Source: Centropus unirufus | Lineage: Eukaryota > Chordata > Aves > Cuculiformes > Centropidae | NCBI GenBank assembly: GCA_013397695.1 | Contig: VYZI01000020.1 | Location: 2,595,738 to 2,659,737, forward strand | DNA length: 64,000 nucleotides | Direction of reading: 5' to 3' | Shown: positions 14,301 to 28,300 of the stretch, one piece after another | Position numbering within the stretch: the stretch's first letter is position 1 | Layout of the letters: each line of letters starts with the position of its first letter | Made by a program: the position numbers and the translations under genes | The notes under the pieces: model-generated | What the model was told of the DNA's origin: nothing | The model's input: only the letters and a program-made list of their open reading frames with translations | The model's database searches: none

Positions 14301-14705
14301 AATTAGCAGTTCTTAGAGTGAACTGGTTTCTTTAGCAGTCAAAGATATTCTATATATTACTGTACTGCAGGATTATTTTGTACTGATCAGGCAAATCACT
14401 CCCTGCCCTCCCCAGCACACTGAGGCTGCCAGTTAATTGGCAGCTGCCTTGCTGTAGCTCAGTGATGAAGATGTTTGTTATCCTGGAGCGGGATCAACAA
14501 CTCTGCCGCTTTGTCCAGTGATGTGATTCCTTGCAAACATAAGGAGTTTTCTGCCATCTTAACCCAAACTATGATTTAATTAGAGGATTTAAAAATGGTC
14601 AATACATCTGTCTGGTGCAAAGACCTTCTTATATGATAAGCTGAATGGTTAGAAATTCACTTGTGTTAGTTGGGAGAGATTTTCAACCTCCTTCCTTTCA
14701 GGCTA

Positions 14706-14835
14706 GCTCTGTTCTGCTCTGTTCTGTTCTGCTCTGTTCTGTTCTGCTCTGTTCTGTTCTGCTCTGTTCTGTTCTGCTCTGCTCTGTTCTGCTCTGTTCT
14801 GCTCTGTTCTGTTCTGTTCTGTTCTGTTCTGTTCT
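14706..14835. repeat. Pentanucleotide microsatellite (GYTCT)26
   Basis: Twenty-six uninterrupted 5-bp units, 17 GTTCT and 9 GCTCT, span exactly 130 bp. The two unit types are ordered: from 14716 to 14775 a 15-bp block (GCTCT-GTTCT-GTTCT) repeats four times in a row. The last six units are all GTTCT. The repeat stays open in several reading frames on both strands because its length unit contains no stop, so those frames are not genes. Confidence 0.97.
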
Positions 14836-15622
14836 CATCTTTCTGCCTTTTAACACAGAACCGCTTCTGTGTCCTCAGCATGACTGAGGCTTTTCCCCAG
14901 TGCCTGCAAATAGTCTTACCCTCCTTTGTTTCCATTTCCTCCTCCCATCTGTTCAAAGGGTGGCTTATCTTGAAAGGGCAGACCATGGAGTGAAAACAAA
15001 GCAATATATATGTACCATAAATGTCAGGTCAAGATACATAACTAAGTTTACTATAGCAGGGTGGCATTTCTGAGACAGGTATTTAAGGCACAGAAAGGGG
15101 ATTTCTGGGCTATAGGATACATGGCTTCTGTGGGGAGGAAAGTAATGGGGTTTGTGTTTTTTCATTAGAAGGACAAATAGAAAAGCAGAGTCCATTGCAC
15201 TCCAAAGCCACATTTATCTTCACGCCATATTCAGCACTTTCTCAAGGTGAATGTTCTAGCTCAGAAAGAAATTGTGAGAATGCAGAATGAGGCAAAGCTT
15301 CTAAGCGTGTTTTTCAGCAGCACAGTTTGAAGTTGAGTGTCTTTGCTCTCAGTAAATTCCTCAAGTTCTGGATGTTTGAGTTTAACAATGAACCTGTTAT
15401 ACCAAAGGTCGAATGGGAGCGTGGATCTTGCTGGAAAGTGCACCTGGTAACACTGCAGGGAAAAGAGGCAGGTTCCAAGATGAGGAAGAGGGAAAGAATA
15501 AATAAAAAGATGTGGGAGAAAGACACAGAGCAGCACGTCTCAGTAAAGGATGGATAACAAAGGTTCCAATGATGCAGGTCAAGCTTTGAAGTAGCCAGAG
15601 GCATTGAGCCTTCTTGGATGGT
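14836..15622. other. Noncoding, nothing recognised
   Basis: I see no gene, repeat family or clear regulatory element between the microsatellite and the LTR. Confidence 0.5.
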
Positions 15623-16330
15623 TGTCCCAGTTTAACTACCCTGGCTAGCAGCTAACACTAGACAGTGCAGGCCCAGTTTCCACCCCCAGGGAAAGGAATA
15701 AGAGAAAGTGATCTATGGAAAAAAAAAAAACCTAAACCAGCTTTAATTAAACAATACCCATAAAAAGGAAAGATAATTATTATTAAAAGAATAATAAAAT
15801 ATATACCAAACCAAAATCACGCTCTCCCAATGATGATCACATCACTGCTAAAGCTGCAGGGCAGGCCCTGGGAATGGACTCGGCTGCAGATGGGAGCTGG
15901 ATTCCAGAACTGGGTTCAGGAACACAAGGAATAAGATTAAAGGCAGAAGAACAAATGGAATCCTTCTAGGACACTGGCCATAGAAGAAAAGAGCTTGATT
16001 CTTATGATCCCTCAGCTTGATACAGAGTATGGGGTATATGGAATGGAATACTTCATTGGTCAGTTTTGGGTGACCTGTTCTGCCAGCTCCTCCCTGGAAG
16101 TGTGACCCTTTTTTGCCCTCTGACTTAGAGCATTACATCAACTTCAGCAATGGTCTTGGTTTCTTTCGAAATAAAGGAGGGTCTTGCTGCCTGCTAGTCA
16201 TACTGTTCCCTAGCAATAACTATAAATATCAAACATTACTATTTCTAGAGGCAGACACTCTCTGAAAAACACATTCTTCAGGAAATGCAGTCACTTAGAA
16301 AAAATTTAACTGAAAAGTTAGAGAAAGATT
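15623..16330 (-). mobile_element. Probable solo LTR of an avian endogenous retrovirus (minus orientation)
   Basis: The block has the layout seen when the common bird ERV LTRs are read in reverse. It opens at tgtcccag, followed by an A/T-rich part with scattered taat/ataata (about 15720-15815), a GC-richer promoter-like part with cag/ctgg words (about 15850-15960) and a segment near 16045-16110 with ggaatac, ttggtcagttttgggtgacctg and gctcctccctgg. A terminal part resembles cttagcaacaactaaa and aaaattaact. No retroviral coding sequence flanks it, so it looks like a recombined solo LTR. The ends are approximate (a few tens of bases), it is diverged, and the family assignment is from memory of the general pattern. 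Confidence 0.55.
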
Positions 16331-19300
16331 TGTTCTGTTTTATCTTAAACTAGGACGATGGTGGTGCTGCCATGTCTGTCTTGAAATCTTTGAGAAGCCT
16401 CCTACAAGAGTAAAACTGAAGCCTTACATAAGGAGTCGCCACACAAGGTAGGAGAAGGAAGTTGGAAAAGGGACATAATGGACATCTAAATCTTATCCAT
16501 TCATGTGGGAAAATCTGTGTAAGTATTGAATCTCACCACTTGAGAAAGCAACTCATGTTTCAGCTGCTTGCTTCTCCCCTTCATCTGCTTTGGGGAAATA
16601 TTCCATCTTCTGCCCAGAGCACAGAGCAGGCCCTGTACATAAGGGTAAAAGGCTAACAACCAACATAAAAACTAGGAAGCTTTTTAGGAAATAATTCTTG
16701 AGGAAGTTGTAGTTCTCTCCACATGGTTTGTTGTGGGTTACCTTCACTGCCAGAGATGAAGAGGCTTAATATTAGACCTCTGAAGAGTAACCCCCCCAAC
16801 TATGTTTGCTGTTGAATTAAGGCAGCAGTAAATGTAAAGGATGCTTCCTTGGCGTGGGGGTGGATTTTTAGGGTGGGATTTTCTTCGTTTGTTTGTGGGA
16901 ATGCTGAGTGACAGACATTGCAGTGTATTGCTACATCAGTGGTGTCTGCGCCACTCTTTGTGGTTTGTGGTCTTACAATTATTGTTGAGGGCTGGATATG
17001 TTTTGTGGTATAGGTTAACTCCTTTTTAATAAATCCAGATCATTTCATATAACACATTGCCGTTAAAGCAGCTTCTAGTGCTAGACTCAGAGGAAACCAT
17101 GAAAAAATGAATGCCAGCTGTGGAAGGCAATAGAATCAAAAGGCAGCTAGGAAAGGACAGGCAGGCTTGCAGCATACTATATAATTTATAGCACTTTTAT
17201 GTGAGCATGCCAACGTCCTTGATTTATGTGTGTATATATTTGGACTTATTTTCCTGCTGTTATCCCAGAAATTGATTCTATTTTGTCATGCCTCTGTGGC
17301 TATTTAAAGACTGAGTGATATTCCATCACCTCCCTGAGTACACTGGAACAAAAGCCCAGATGCTCCGTTTCCAGAGGACAAGGGTATTTGTGCCTGTCTG
17401 TAGAGATGGGGACCGCTGGTTTTGCTATTGGCTGGACCATGAATGCCTCTGTTCTGGAAATTAGAAAAAGGGCTGGTATTTGTGTGGGTTTCCCAGGATC
17501 TGTCCTCCCTCATTCTGTGCTTGGAAATTTATATGAATGTGATGCTTTGGGATTCCTGGGATTCTGATAGCCTAGTAGAAGTTAGTGGTGTTACAGAAGC
17601 ATGCAGGGTTGTTTTGATGTGTCTCCAATGCATTAAATTTACATGCTGGGTCTAAACACTGTGCACCCGGGAGCACCGTGTTTGGGCTTTGTCAGACGTG
17701 ATGTTATTCTGCTGTGACACTCACAGGCACATTCCTGCCAGGACAACCATGGATAGAAGCACGGTGAGGCGCCTTCAGCAGTGCTTCTAAAGGAGGGCTC
17801 ACATTAGTATTTACTGAGTAGTAGCCTTCCAGAAAGGCATAGAAATCCTACATGTTTTCTGACTCCTTTGGTTATTTACCATGACAGATTAATCTAGAGC
17901 TCCTGGTTGAACACAGTGAGCTCTAATATGATTATTGTCCAGTCACTTAAGAGGGAATATGGTCTGTCAATTCAAGGAGATGAAGAAGGGCGTGTGGAAA
18001 AAGCACTTAGAAATTTCACCTCCGGGCATGAAAGTGCTGTTTCTCGGAAGTAGCCAGCAATAGAATATAAAGAGCACCATCTACTGATGCAGAAGAAAAT
18101 TAGCCATTTGTATACCAAGCCTATTATTTCTTTTTCTTCTCCTTAGTCAAAATGTTGGTGTCTTTCTGAATGCAGGCTATAATCTGGATTTTGGTTGTCA
18201 GGAGTAAGCTGTTTGACTACCCTTGCTAATGGTGCTGATGGACAAGATGATGTGTTTTATCTGTACATGGTCTCTTCTGTCCCAGGGCATAAGCAGCACA
18301 CAGTAGGTATGCTTGCTGAATATGTCAGCAGTCTGCCTAATCCTTATTGTCACGGTGGTTTCTTTAAGTATCAGCTTAGAAAAGCATGTCAAGCTTCCAC
18401 AGATTGCCATAGTATCCAATGCCAGCTTCTCTCAGCTTCCTGCCTGAAAGCTGAGTGATTTGTGACAACCCCACCCAACAGCTTTATGTGCTCCGTGCTA
18501 GAAACACTCCACAAATTTCAGGGTCTTCATATTGACAACTTGTTGTGCGTGGGAGTGAGTCGTGAGGGTCCTCTTACTGTCAGCTCCTGGGCAGACTTTA
18601 GAAATTCTAGTCTTTCTAAAGTACTCATCACCCCTCTGGATCTTGGTCAGCCTGACCTGCTCCCCTTTGCCACAGAGGACCATCTGTATTTTTAATCTCG
18701 CGACCTCCTCACCTACTGCTTCTCCATCATCAGGTCCTCTTGCACAGTGCTAGAATAACCATGAAGTTTGAAAATGATTCAAAAATCCTAAGTCGGTTAA
18801 TTTAAGTTTGCATTAAGTGAGCTCTGACAGATACAATGATACCTTCGCAGGTACCTGGGTCTCATGTTGTGATCACTCTCTCCTGTAACTCACTGGCGAT
18901 ATATGAAAAAGGATAGCCTTGCTTGTTATTTTACAGGAGCACAAGGCTGTCCCTTTTGCTGTACACCAGCACCACTTAGTGCCCAGATGTTCTAGGGGGT
19001 CACTAATGGAAAAATGAGTTCATCCATGTTATTTGATTTCTAAGTGAAGCCAAATTTCATGAGGTTTTATGTTACAAGTTTGTAGAACCCTTATTTTAAC
19101 AGCAGTAGAAACAAAAAGCAGTGATTTGCAGTGTTCACTGACTATTGCATATTAACGGATTGTCCTGCAAGGAGCTATGAGATTAGTTCATAATCACTGA
19201 GCCTTTCTCTTGGGTATTTACCTGTCTCCAAGAGCAGTAATGCCATCATGGAGATACTATGTATTGTTTGAAATCAAATGGAAAACACTGTAATGTTAAT

Positions 19301-22300
19301 GAATGGAAGCAAACTGAAAGCAAACATCTCGCCAGCACCTGGCCCGAATGGTAGATGTAAAAAAAAATGCCATTGTGAGGAGTGCCCACTGGATCAGCTG
19401 GGTGGTCGGTGCAGCATACAAGAACCCTTGATGGCTTGTTCAGATAATTAGCATTAGAGCATTCATAAGAAAAGGCAAGTTTTTTATTGAGGCCAAAGAA
19501 TTAAAACTACCTGGGAAACTACAAAACACTTCTAAGGATGTCAGCACTTGCAATAAAATGGCTGGTCCCTTTATATCCGTAAGACTTGGGGGTTGCCTTA
19601 ATTCTGGGAAACTGAAGTGCCCTAATGGCTCCGAGCCTGCCTTGCAAGTCAATGTGCAAAATGAAATTCTAAGGCTCTCAAGAACAAACAAGTCAGGCTA
19701 ATGCTTGTGTGCAGTGCTAAATTTGTAGGTTTTTTTATATAAAGTTAATTACATCCGTAACTTGCCTGGCAAGGCACCAGAAGTATAAAGTGATTCTTTT
19801 TTCAGTTCAAAGTCTGTCATGATTCAGTCTTCATAGTCTTCTCCTATTCATATTTACATGTATCAAGGAATCTCTTGATGTCTGTGAATGTGATCCAGCA
19901 GATGAAAATTTTCTTTGAAGATGGAAATAACATAAAGGAAATATTAAGTTATTTATTACATTATTTTGTACTTGCAGTGGTAAAGGTCCAAGTCTAACTC
20001 CAAGTCTTAAAATACTTGAGTTAGATATTTTAGTCAGTCTTAAAAGACTTAGAATTAGATTTTGTTGTAACTAAGTTATTACATCTAAGGGTTAGGCAAG
20101 GATGTTAAAGTTCCTGGGATGCCAGAAAGAGGAGTGCTCTTTCAAAAACTAGATGCTGTATATAAGTAACCATCAATGTTATATTGCTTGCCAAACATTA
20201 CTGTGAAAACATGAAAATAGGAATAAAGAAAAAATATTATGTATTCTTAAATATTGTACAGCCTTACCAGTGTGACTATTTTGCATTTAAAGTGTTCTGG
20301 GCTCATGTATATTTGCATATATCTGTGTGTATACTTACATACGTATGTGTCCACACATATACAATTCTTTACATTCCAGGTTTCAGTGTCAGGATCCCTG
20401 AGTAACTCAGTTTTTTATATACACAACTACTCAAATACTTATGCAAATGCTCGTCACTGATACAATTTATTGCTTTTTCTACCCAGTAGCCTCCTTTCTC
20501 TTAGGGCACAAAGAATTCTGGAGGGAGGGAAAAGTGCAAAGTGTCAGACACACAATCAGTAGAGCTAAAATGAACTGATAATAGAGAAGTCCTTTGTGTG
20601 TTCTGTTCCCCTACTAAGTAAAGATTTGGGGCTCATTAAGATCATAGGCAATATCTATTAAGCTATTTTCAAGTGATCTTCTTTTGGGAAAGCATTAAGC
20701 TGAAGTATCTTTTAGTTACCTCTCTCTTCTTCAGTGGCACAGCTACCTAACCTATAAATGGTACCCTTCATGTTAAACATTTCCTAAACTCAGAAAAGAC
20801 TAATGTCCTAATCTATTCATCTAAAGTGATGTTCCCTCTCCAGCACTTAAAATGCAAATGCTGTGAAATAGTGTTGCATTAGAAAGTGCTAATTAGCTCA
20901 ACCTGCAACACTAAAATTAAGGGGCTGTATGTAGGTTATCTCCAGTAGCCTACAAGGCTTTTCCCTAATAAATTTCTCATTGATTTAGGAAGGCATCTTC
21001 TAGTCTCTCATGGCTACTGAAGGGTTCCCACAATAGTTAAATAACGTGAAAAGTCCAAATGCTTTGTGGCTATCTAAACGGCCACTTGAAATCACTTAGA
21101 TATTACAGTTGCTTTTCTAAGATAATATTTTCTGATAATGAAAAACCTCTAAGCATTTTGAAAACTTATCTTTCTTCCTTTTGAATATAAAAGGAGATCA
21201 AAACATGGTATTTAATGGGAACACAGTAAAAGCTTAACTTACGGAAACTTCCTGCCTCCCATTATTGCAACTATTGCAATTGACTCGCAGAGGCCTATGC
21301 TGCGTACTTGCCAGTGAGATTCTCCCTGCTCCAGTGATAGCAAGGAAAGGGTGATTCAGACCTACTCTCACATAAAAAGGGAATCTGTCCCCTGATTTTC
21401 ACTATCAGTAGTCAACAGGAAGAATTCCCATTTGGATATTTTAGCATCTGAAATAGATTCAGAATTTTGCAACCATTTTCCTAAAGCTATCTTAAAATAT
21501 ATAATATTCCACATTTCAGTGAAATATTAGAAAAACAAGGTTAACAAGGGAAAGTTAAGCCATAGAGAAACTTGAGGTAACAGCTTAGGACTGAGTGGTT
21601 TATAGTTATAAACTATCTGAACTTTCTTCCAGTTTCCCTGTTTCTTACATCAGAATAACACTGCAAAACAGCTTTTCCACAATGAAGTTTTGAGACACAA
21701 CTTTAATTGTGGCATACTTCCTCGGCATTTAGCTAAGAAGCACAACAAAGTATTGTTCAGGCCTACCAAAAGGGTTCAGAAATTCTTTGTTAAAGACTCT
21801 TTGCTTTAACCTCACTCTCCACTTTTCAGACCATTTGGGGCCAAAATATGGAATGTGCATTTTGTCACGGCTCAGAAGAGCTGCAGCAGGTGCCGTGCCT
21901 CAGAATTTGTGGGACCTTAACTTGGCTATGACGCAAGAAAGGACTTGGTCAGGAAATTAAACTACATCTGTCCATATGCAAAAGACCATCACTCAAATTT
22001 AATTGGGTAGGATTAAAAGTAAAAAATGGCTTCCATTAACATAAAGCTATTTTCAGGATAGCTGTTAGGGATTAGGAGTTTCACCAGAGGACATGCAGAC
22101 CACATTCATCAATGGAAAGCAACAGCAATTCTCACTTCAAGAAAAACTTCTGATTTACTCAACTAGCCTTGACTCAAGATGCAGGTTTTATAAATGAATT
22201 TGTCCATCTGAAAGATGCTTGCTATTCAGATTATGAAGCCCCCATGAGTACAAGCCCATTACCTTGAATAGAGAGGCCATAAAAACATCAGTAGGTCTGG

Positions 22301-25300
22301 CATAAAACTGATATATTATCTAATAATATTTCATGTAGAATGCAGAGCTTCATTTATCAGCGATGTCTGTAGCTGAGTTTTTTTTCTGCTCATGAATGAA
22401 ACCACGAATGCTTAAGTCATGCCACGGATGCTAGTAAAATGGCAGAATATAGAGGCTGAGTGGGATGAATTCAGGATGTAATGACTCTTTCAAGCCAAAT
22501 GCTCCTAAAGATTAGTGGAAGGGAATGGATGGGAATCTCTCCTTTAGAATGACGCTGAGCATCTTCTTACCAATAGCAGATTGAGCTCTCTGCTGTGGAA
22601 GCTTCTGAAGTAAAGGGCAGGTTTTTACCTGTAAGTTTGCATAATTCAGCTCATTCCAGCATCTCTGACATTTCACTAGTTGCTGTTCTTGACTATTAAA
22701 TTTTGCTCTATGTAGATCAAAATTGTAACTGGAAAAGTGAGATATTAAAATTCAGCAGAATGCATATTTGTAAGGAAAGGTGAAGTGGGGTAGTGAACAA
22801 GAAAAAAAATGGTGAAAGAGCCAAGATTCAGAAAAGTCTAAGGAGGATAAATTTAAAGCTAAAATGCAAACCAGCCCATATAAATAAGGCTGCTCTTTTT
22901 CCATTTCAGTAATCCATGTGTGTATTAGCAGACTCATTGACTTAGAGAGGAAAGAGTTCATTCTTCTGGACCAAAACCTGGAGCTGGAACCCATCACTTG
23001 AGGTCTAGCTTAATTTCTCTAGGAGTTATCCACAGGTGCCTGCAGACTGGGAATAACACTGCTTCCTGATAACACTGACTTGTGAGTAGTTAAGTATGAC
23101 AGTAGAGCCTCCTGCACACTGTAGCCCAAGCCTACTTGCTTGCTAGCCAGTGTGAAAGCCAACTAAAACCAGGCCAGTTTCTGCTGCACTCTGCTTTGTA
23201 TCTGAAAGCAGCTGAGAAAAAAATAAAGCAAGCAATGCCTCCTGTGAAGCACAACTGCGGTTGCTTTTATATCTCTAAATATTCCCCTCCCTGCTGCCTC
23301 TTCCTCCTAAAATGCTCTGCTTGGGAATGGGGTGGGATGGGATGAAATGAAATGGTTTTAGTCATGTTCATTATGGCAGTATGACCTTACCTTGAACCAT
23401 TTTTTATATCTGTTTTCATTTAGACATTATTACTTTCAACAAGGCTGTAACAAGTAAGAGATCTTTATTCCTTTAGGAGGCTGTGTAAGTGGATTTATAG
23501 ACTTCTGTGCTGGTATGCTTCTAATTAACTAGAATACAGCGGGGTTCCTTAATATCTGCTATTCAACTTGTTAGAATCTATTCTTAAAGGGAAATAACTA
23601 AAAAAATGGTGGAATTTTTATAACAATATCAGGCTCCTTCTGAATTTTTCCTGAGATACAATGAGAAATCTTACCTGATGTTTTTTTTGGCCCTGCCTTT
23701 CTAAGTAGAGAACTAGTTTTACTTTTAACAACAATGTTGAAGAGTATACAATTTTATTTCTTCACACATTGAAAGCTGGGATTGCAGTTACACCTGTGCT
23801 TTTCAGATTTATGCTTTTGATTCCCACAGTGACCATAAATCTGCTCCTGAATACCTTTTTTTTTGCACTTGTCTCATCTAGATGCCACCTACTGTTTTTC
23901 AAGGTGACACGCTGCTCTTCGAACATAGGAGGAGGTGGGGGAAGAAGGGAGGGGAGGAACCGTTCCATTATAAATCAGTAAAAAATTAAATAAGACTTTA
24001 CAATGTTACAAAGAAAATATTTAATCTCCTGAAGTATTATAGAGGCAGTGCATTCCAACCTTCTGCATTCCCCTAATCCTTTTAGATAACACCAGGAATA
24101 AGCAGCTGACACAATAACAAATGCCAAATAAATGCTTTTGAACTGCTTGAAAGTATGAGCAAGAAAACTTGAGATGGATATAAGGCACTGAGCATGATAA
24201 GAAGCTGGGACTATACAGCTTCTTCTCTCCGTAATAGCCATCACTCAAATGTTTCCAGTTTAGACATGGGAATATTCTCCCAATGGTATTAAATCTATCA
24301 GAGATGTTTTTGATCTGGCTATCGTTTTGCATGAAAGTCCCTATGAATTTCTGCTTTCTTTCAGTATTTTGATGATGTTTCTATCTCGCCTAAACGGAAA
24401 GTATTTATCTGTGCTCTGCAATTTGAATATGTTTTCAAGCAATATGACCATCTGGTTGTGTATCTCTGTTTTCAAATGCGTTCTGCAATTCACTAGGCAA
24501 AAATAAGGGGGTGGTGAGATGCTGCTGTTACCTGAGTGCCTTTGCAGCAGAATGCTCTGGTGAGTGTCCTCAGCACCTAGGTTAATGCGGTGGGTTTGTT
24601 GGTTTTCTCTATTATTCTGGCTTTCCATTCATGAAGTTCCAAATATTTCCATAGCTGTCATTTCTGCCTCTCATTCTGCAGAGGAAACTGAGACAGAGCA
24701 GAGGAAAGAATTGCACTCGACGAGAAAAAGTTAGTGCAGAAGTAGAGTTTGTATCCGAGTCCCTGTTTTTTCTCTGCCTAGTGTATTGTTCCTGTCTTCC
24801 TTTTCTCCAGTGAAATAGGCTTACCCAGTCCCTAACAAAGGGAAACATGTTGAGTCAATATGATGTTGCTTTTGGATGCAAACTATAAGGAAGTTTCCAA
24901 GGTATCTAACCCAAACGAATGAACCTGTACTTGTAATTCACACCTGTATTAAAACAGATTTTCCTAGATAAACTAACTTATCACAAGTTAGATGTGACTG
25001 AAGTTGTCCTGATTCCTTCTTCCAACATAGCATTAATGGATATGGATCAAAATGGGTGCTTCAAAACTTTTTTAATAGGGTCACTTTTTTTTTAAGGTGA
25101 GTTGAAATCTTTGATGAGGTGTTCTGGTTTATTTTTTTTTGTTTCAGCAACCCCAGCATAAGGAGAAGATTCTGTGAACAGTATCTTGTTGCCAATAAAA
25201 TGTTGCTCTGATACTTGGAGCATAGGCAGCTTTTAAAGCAAAGCCCTTACCATGCGCTAATATCTCTGCAACCATGACAGATACACAGTTTACCACAATC

Positions 25301-28300
25301 ATAATGCAGACGACAAGCTTATCGCAAGCCTCTTCTAAGACATCAGATGATGTGTCTTCAACTCCTAAACAGAGAGCAGAACAACTTTGAAGCTGGGTTC
25401 CAGTACAGGTAAGTTTTGGTACCTTTGCCTAACGTTAGGTCAAAGTATGCAACCAGCCACAAGCAGAGCCCAAATTCAGGAATTGGAGAGGAAGGGTGAA
25501 CAGGTTTCATTGTGCCTAATTGAGCCAAAGACTGGAAAGGAGGTGAACATGCACACCTGTGTTAGGAGTGTTATTAAAAAATAGATGTCTCTAAATAGTG
25601 AGTACATGCGCTCTTTCTTTAGAAGTCTCTTTTGTTTCAGAGCACCTTGTTAAAGCTTTATCATAGTAAAAAGTAAGGACCTCCCCAGTGCTCTGGACAC
25701 CTTTGCAAGCTTTAGGCTAACAGCTGCGTGTATACAGTCACTTGATATTTGCATGGCAGGGAATAAAGGATTTGGTTTCCGAGATGTAAACTTCTGCTGC
25801 TTTGATAAAAGAGAAGTCACTTTCAGTGCAATGGTATGTGAAATACGTGGTTTTCCCATCACCTTGACAGTGCTAAATTTCTAGCAGCCACAGGGCTTCC
25901 TCCTGTTATAAGCTGGAGGACACCTTTGTGCCAAAACAGGAGCAATGTAGAGAGACTCTGGGGAAACTTTGGAGTTATTCATGCTCACATTGGGTCTCAG
26001 CCTGTTGATGAGCACAGGATTTCAGTATCCATGGTTACCATTGCAGGTTCGAAGATTAAAGATTATGGTGAATTTATCTTTTATTCATTGACTGCAAAAT
26101 AATTGCTTTTTTATTTTCTTTTTGTGCAAGCATCCCAAGTTTTGGTTATATGCTGGGGAGAAGGGCTAGTAAATAGAAGTTGGCAAGATACTAACATATA
26201 TGTATGTTCCACTGCTATTTGATTCTAGGTATAGAGTTGGTATTAGTTACGCTGCCTGGCATGTGTAGAGTCCCATGTTCCTTGGCTTTGGAAATGTCTG
26301 GACATTTCCAGAAAGGTTATTCCACTCAGACAATTGCCTTCAAGCTTGTACTTCCCAACAACCTGAGAGAACACACCTTTAGTTCCAGCCTGTTCATGCT
26401 CAGATGACAAGTTCAATTTGCTCTGGGTGTTGTTTAGGAGCTGTGTGTTCCATTAGATTTCAGATTCAGATTTCAAGCCTGAGACAGACTTGAAATCAAA
26501 TGCACAAGCAAGTCGGGCTGATGTAACATACTTAACATGCACTGCGCTGGGAAATTGCTTTATTGTCATAGAGCCTGTAGAATTACAAAGCACATCGGTG
26601 GCTTAAAAGGTTCATGTTTGTTCTGCTCCTTTTCTGCCTCTTCAGCTACTGTTTCAGAATTAGACCTATGTTTTCCATGGTAGATTAAAGAATCATTCAC
26701 AACCTGGTATAATTGCTTACTAGTGTTATTGTACAATGGCTTAAAAATAGCCTCTATTATAAGCCTAAAACCTTGTATGTGCTGGGACTGTGGAAGCAGC
26801 ACTCTTCATGTTGTATAACACTCATCTGCTATACCAGCTGCTGTCCTATGACTTGTTAACATCACTGGTTTGGAGAAGCGGGTAGGAGAATCCTTTTCGG
26901 TTTGTAATTCACACCAATGAATTATTTTGTCTAAAGAAAATTTTTAACCTACATAAAGTAAGCCTCTCGCATCTAAAAATCGTCTTGCACTAGTACAGAT
27001 TAAGAGCTAGGGCTGGGTTCTCATTCCTTCTCTTCTAAAGAAAGCTTGCATGGTCTGCCTTTGTAAAGCGCCAGGTGCGGTACTCGTCATTTGGAGCACT
27101 TCCATGAGCACTGGCCATTGTGGGCCAAGCTGCTCGTGCCTGTTTTGCTCTCATCTCAGAGGGATATTAGGCAAGTGGGCATCATACCGAGGCAATGAAA
27201 TTATGAATCACTGTTTAATTTTTATTAATGTCAAAGCACTAAGATAACCTGACTCCAAGTCAGCATCTTTGTGGGAAAATCCTCTTAGTGATTCTTGCTT
27301 TGTTTAGATGGCAAGAGAGGTATTGCATTTGACCCCACAAGGTCTTAGAGGTTCCATTGTGAATTATTTCTGAGGCATCAGAGTGTTTAATTTAATGTGG
27401 AGCTGCAAGGGGTACTTCGAAGTACTAAGCAGTGCTTGTGGGACATGAACTGTGAAGTGCTTTACAGCGGCAAAAAAACCCCCAAAAGTCAGCACATGCT
27501 TGTGCTCCTAAGGTTCTGGAGAATTTCCACAAAATGTAAAATTCAGACTCAGCTGCTCAAAGATTATAGCCAGAAACTGTCTTATCCTCATTGGTTGCTT
27601 GATTCAAGAAAACTGTGTCTTTTCTGCACAGTTTTTGAATGAAAAATAGTTAATGATTTCTTCACCAAAAATTAAGAGCCTACAGAACTGCTGGGAAAGT
27701 GACTAATTCAGGTATCTCGGAAGAACATCCAACCAAGAAAAGGGAAAAAAATAACTTTTTGTAAATTTGCCTGTAAAAAACCTCTGCAATAGGCAAAAAG
27801 TGTTTCGGATATTTTTTTTTATTTTTTTTTTTTTTTCAGGCTAGGGTCATGAAAAGTAGCTGGCTCTGGAACAGACCTAAAAGCATATTAATACTTCTGC
27901 AGAACAAATATAACTCAATATAAAATATACCCTTATAATGTTCATAGACAGAGCAATCACCACGTTCTTTTGCAAGAGGCATTAAAGAAGTAGGCGGAGA
28001 AAAGATGGAGCATTTCAGCTAACTCATGAGAACTGAGGTTTAAAAGTAAGTCATGCTTTTTTTAATGAAAAAGGGTATATTTCCTAAGTGTAAAACAAGA
28101 TTTATTTCTTCTTCCCTTTTTAATCAGTACCCTTCTTTAAAAATTAGGCACCATAATTCATTGGAAAGCTTTATGATACAACAAATGTAAACTTTTATCA
28201 CATAATATTTAATTACAAATGCTATACTTCCAGTTTTTAAATTGCCTTTTATTTGGCTGTGCAGAACACTTTATTGCCTTTTCAATTACTTTTCAATTAA

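Larger units (their letters stand above)
1347..14705. other. Noncoding interval upstream of TRAT1
   Basis: No gene is recognisable here. The stretch is AT-rich, with homopolymer tracts (23 Ts at 2729-2751, 16 Ts at 8097-8112, an A-rich run at about 7195-7230) and a dyad-symmetric element with an AP-1 core near 5350. Open frames are short and unrelated to families I know. One of them (8116-8299) is discussed separately as a possible orphan exon. In minus-strand sense this is the 5' flank, or a long first intron, of TRAT1. Confidence 0.5.

Noticed and set aside
14645..15004. Open frames on both strands across the pentanucleotide array (LCSVLFCS-type and NRTEQ-type repeats)
   Set aside because: They arise because the 5-bp unit contains no stop codon in any of these frames. 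Nothing outside the array looks coding.
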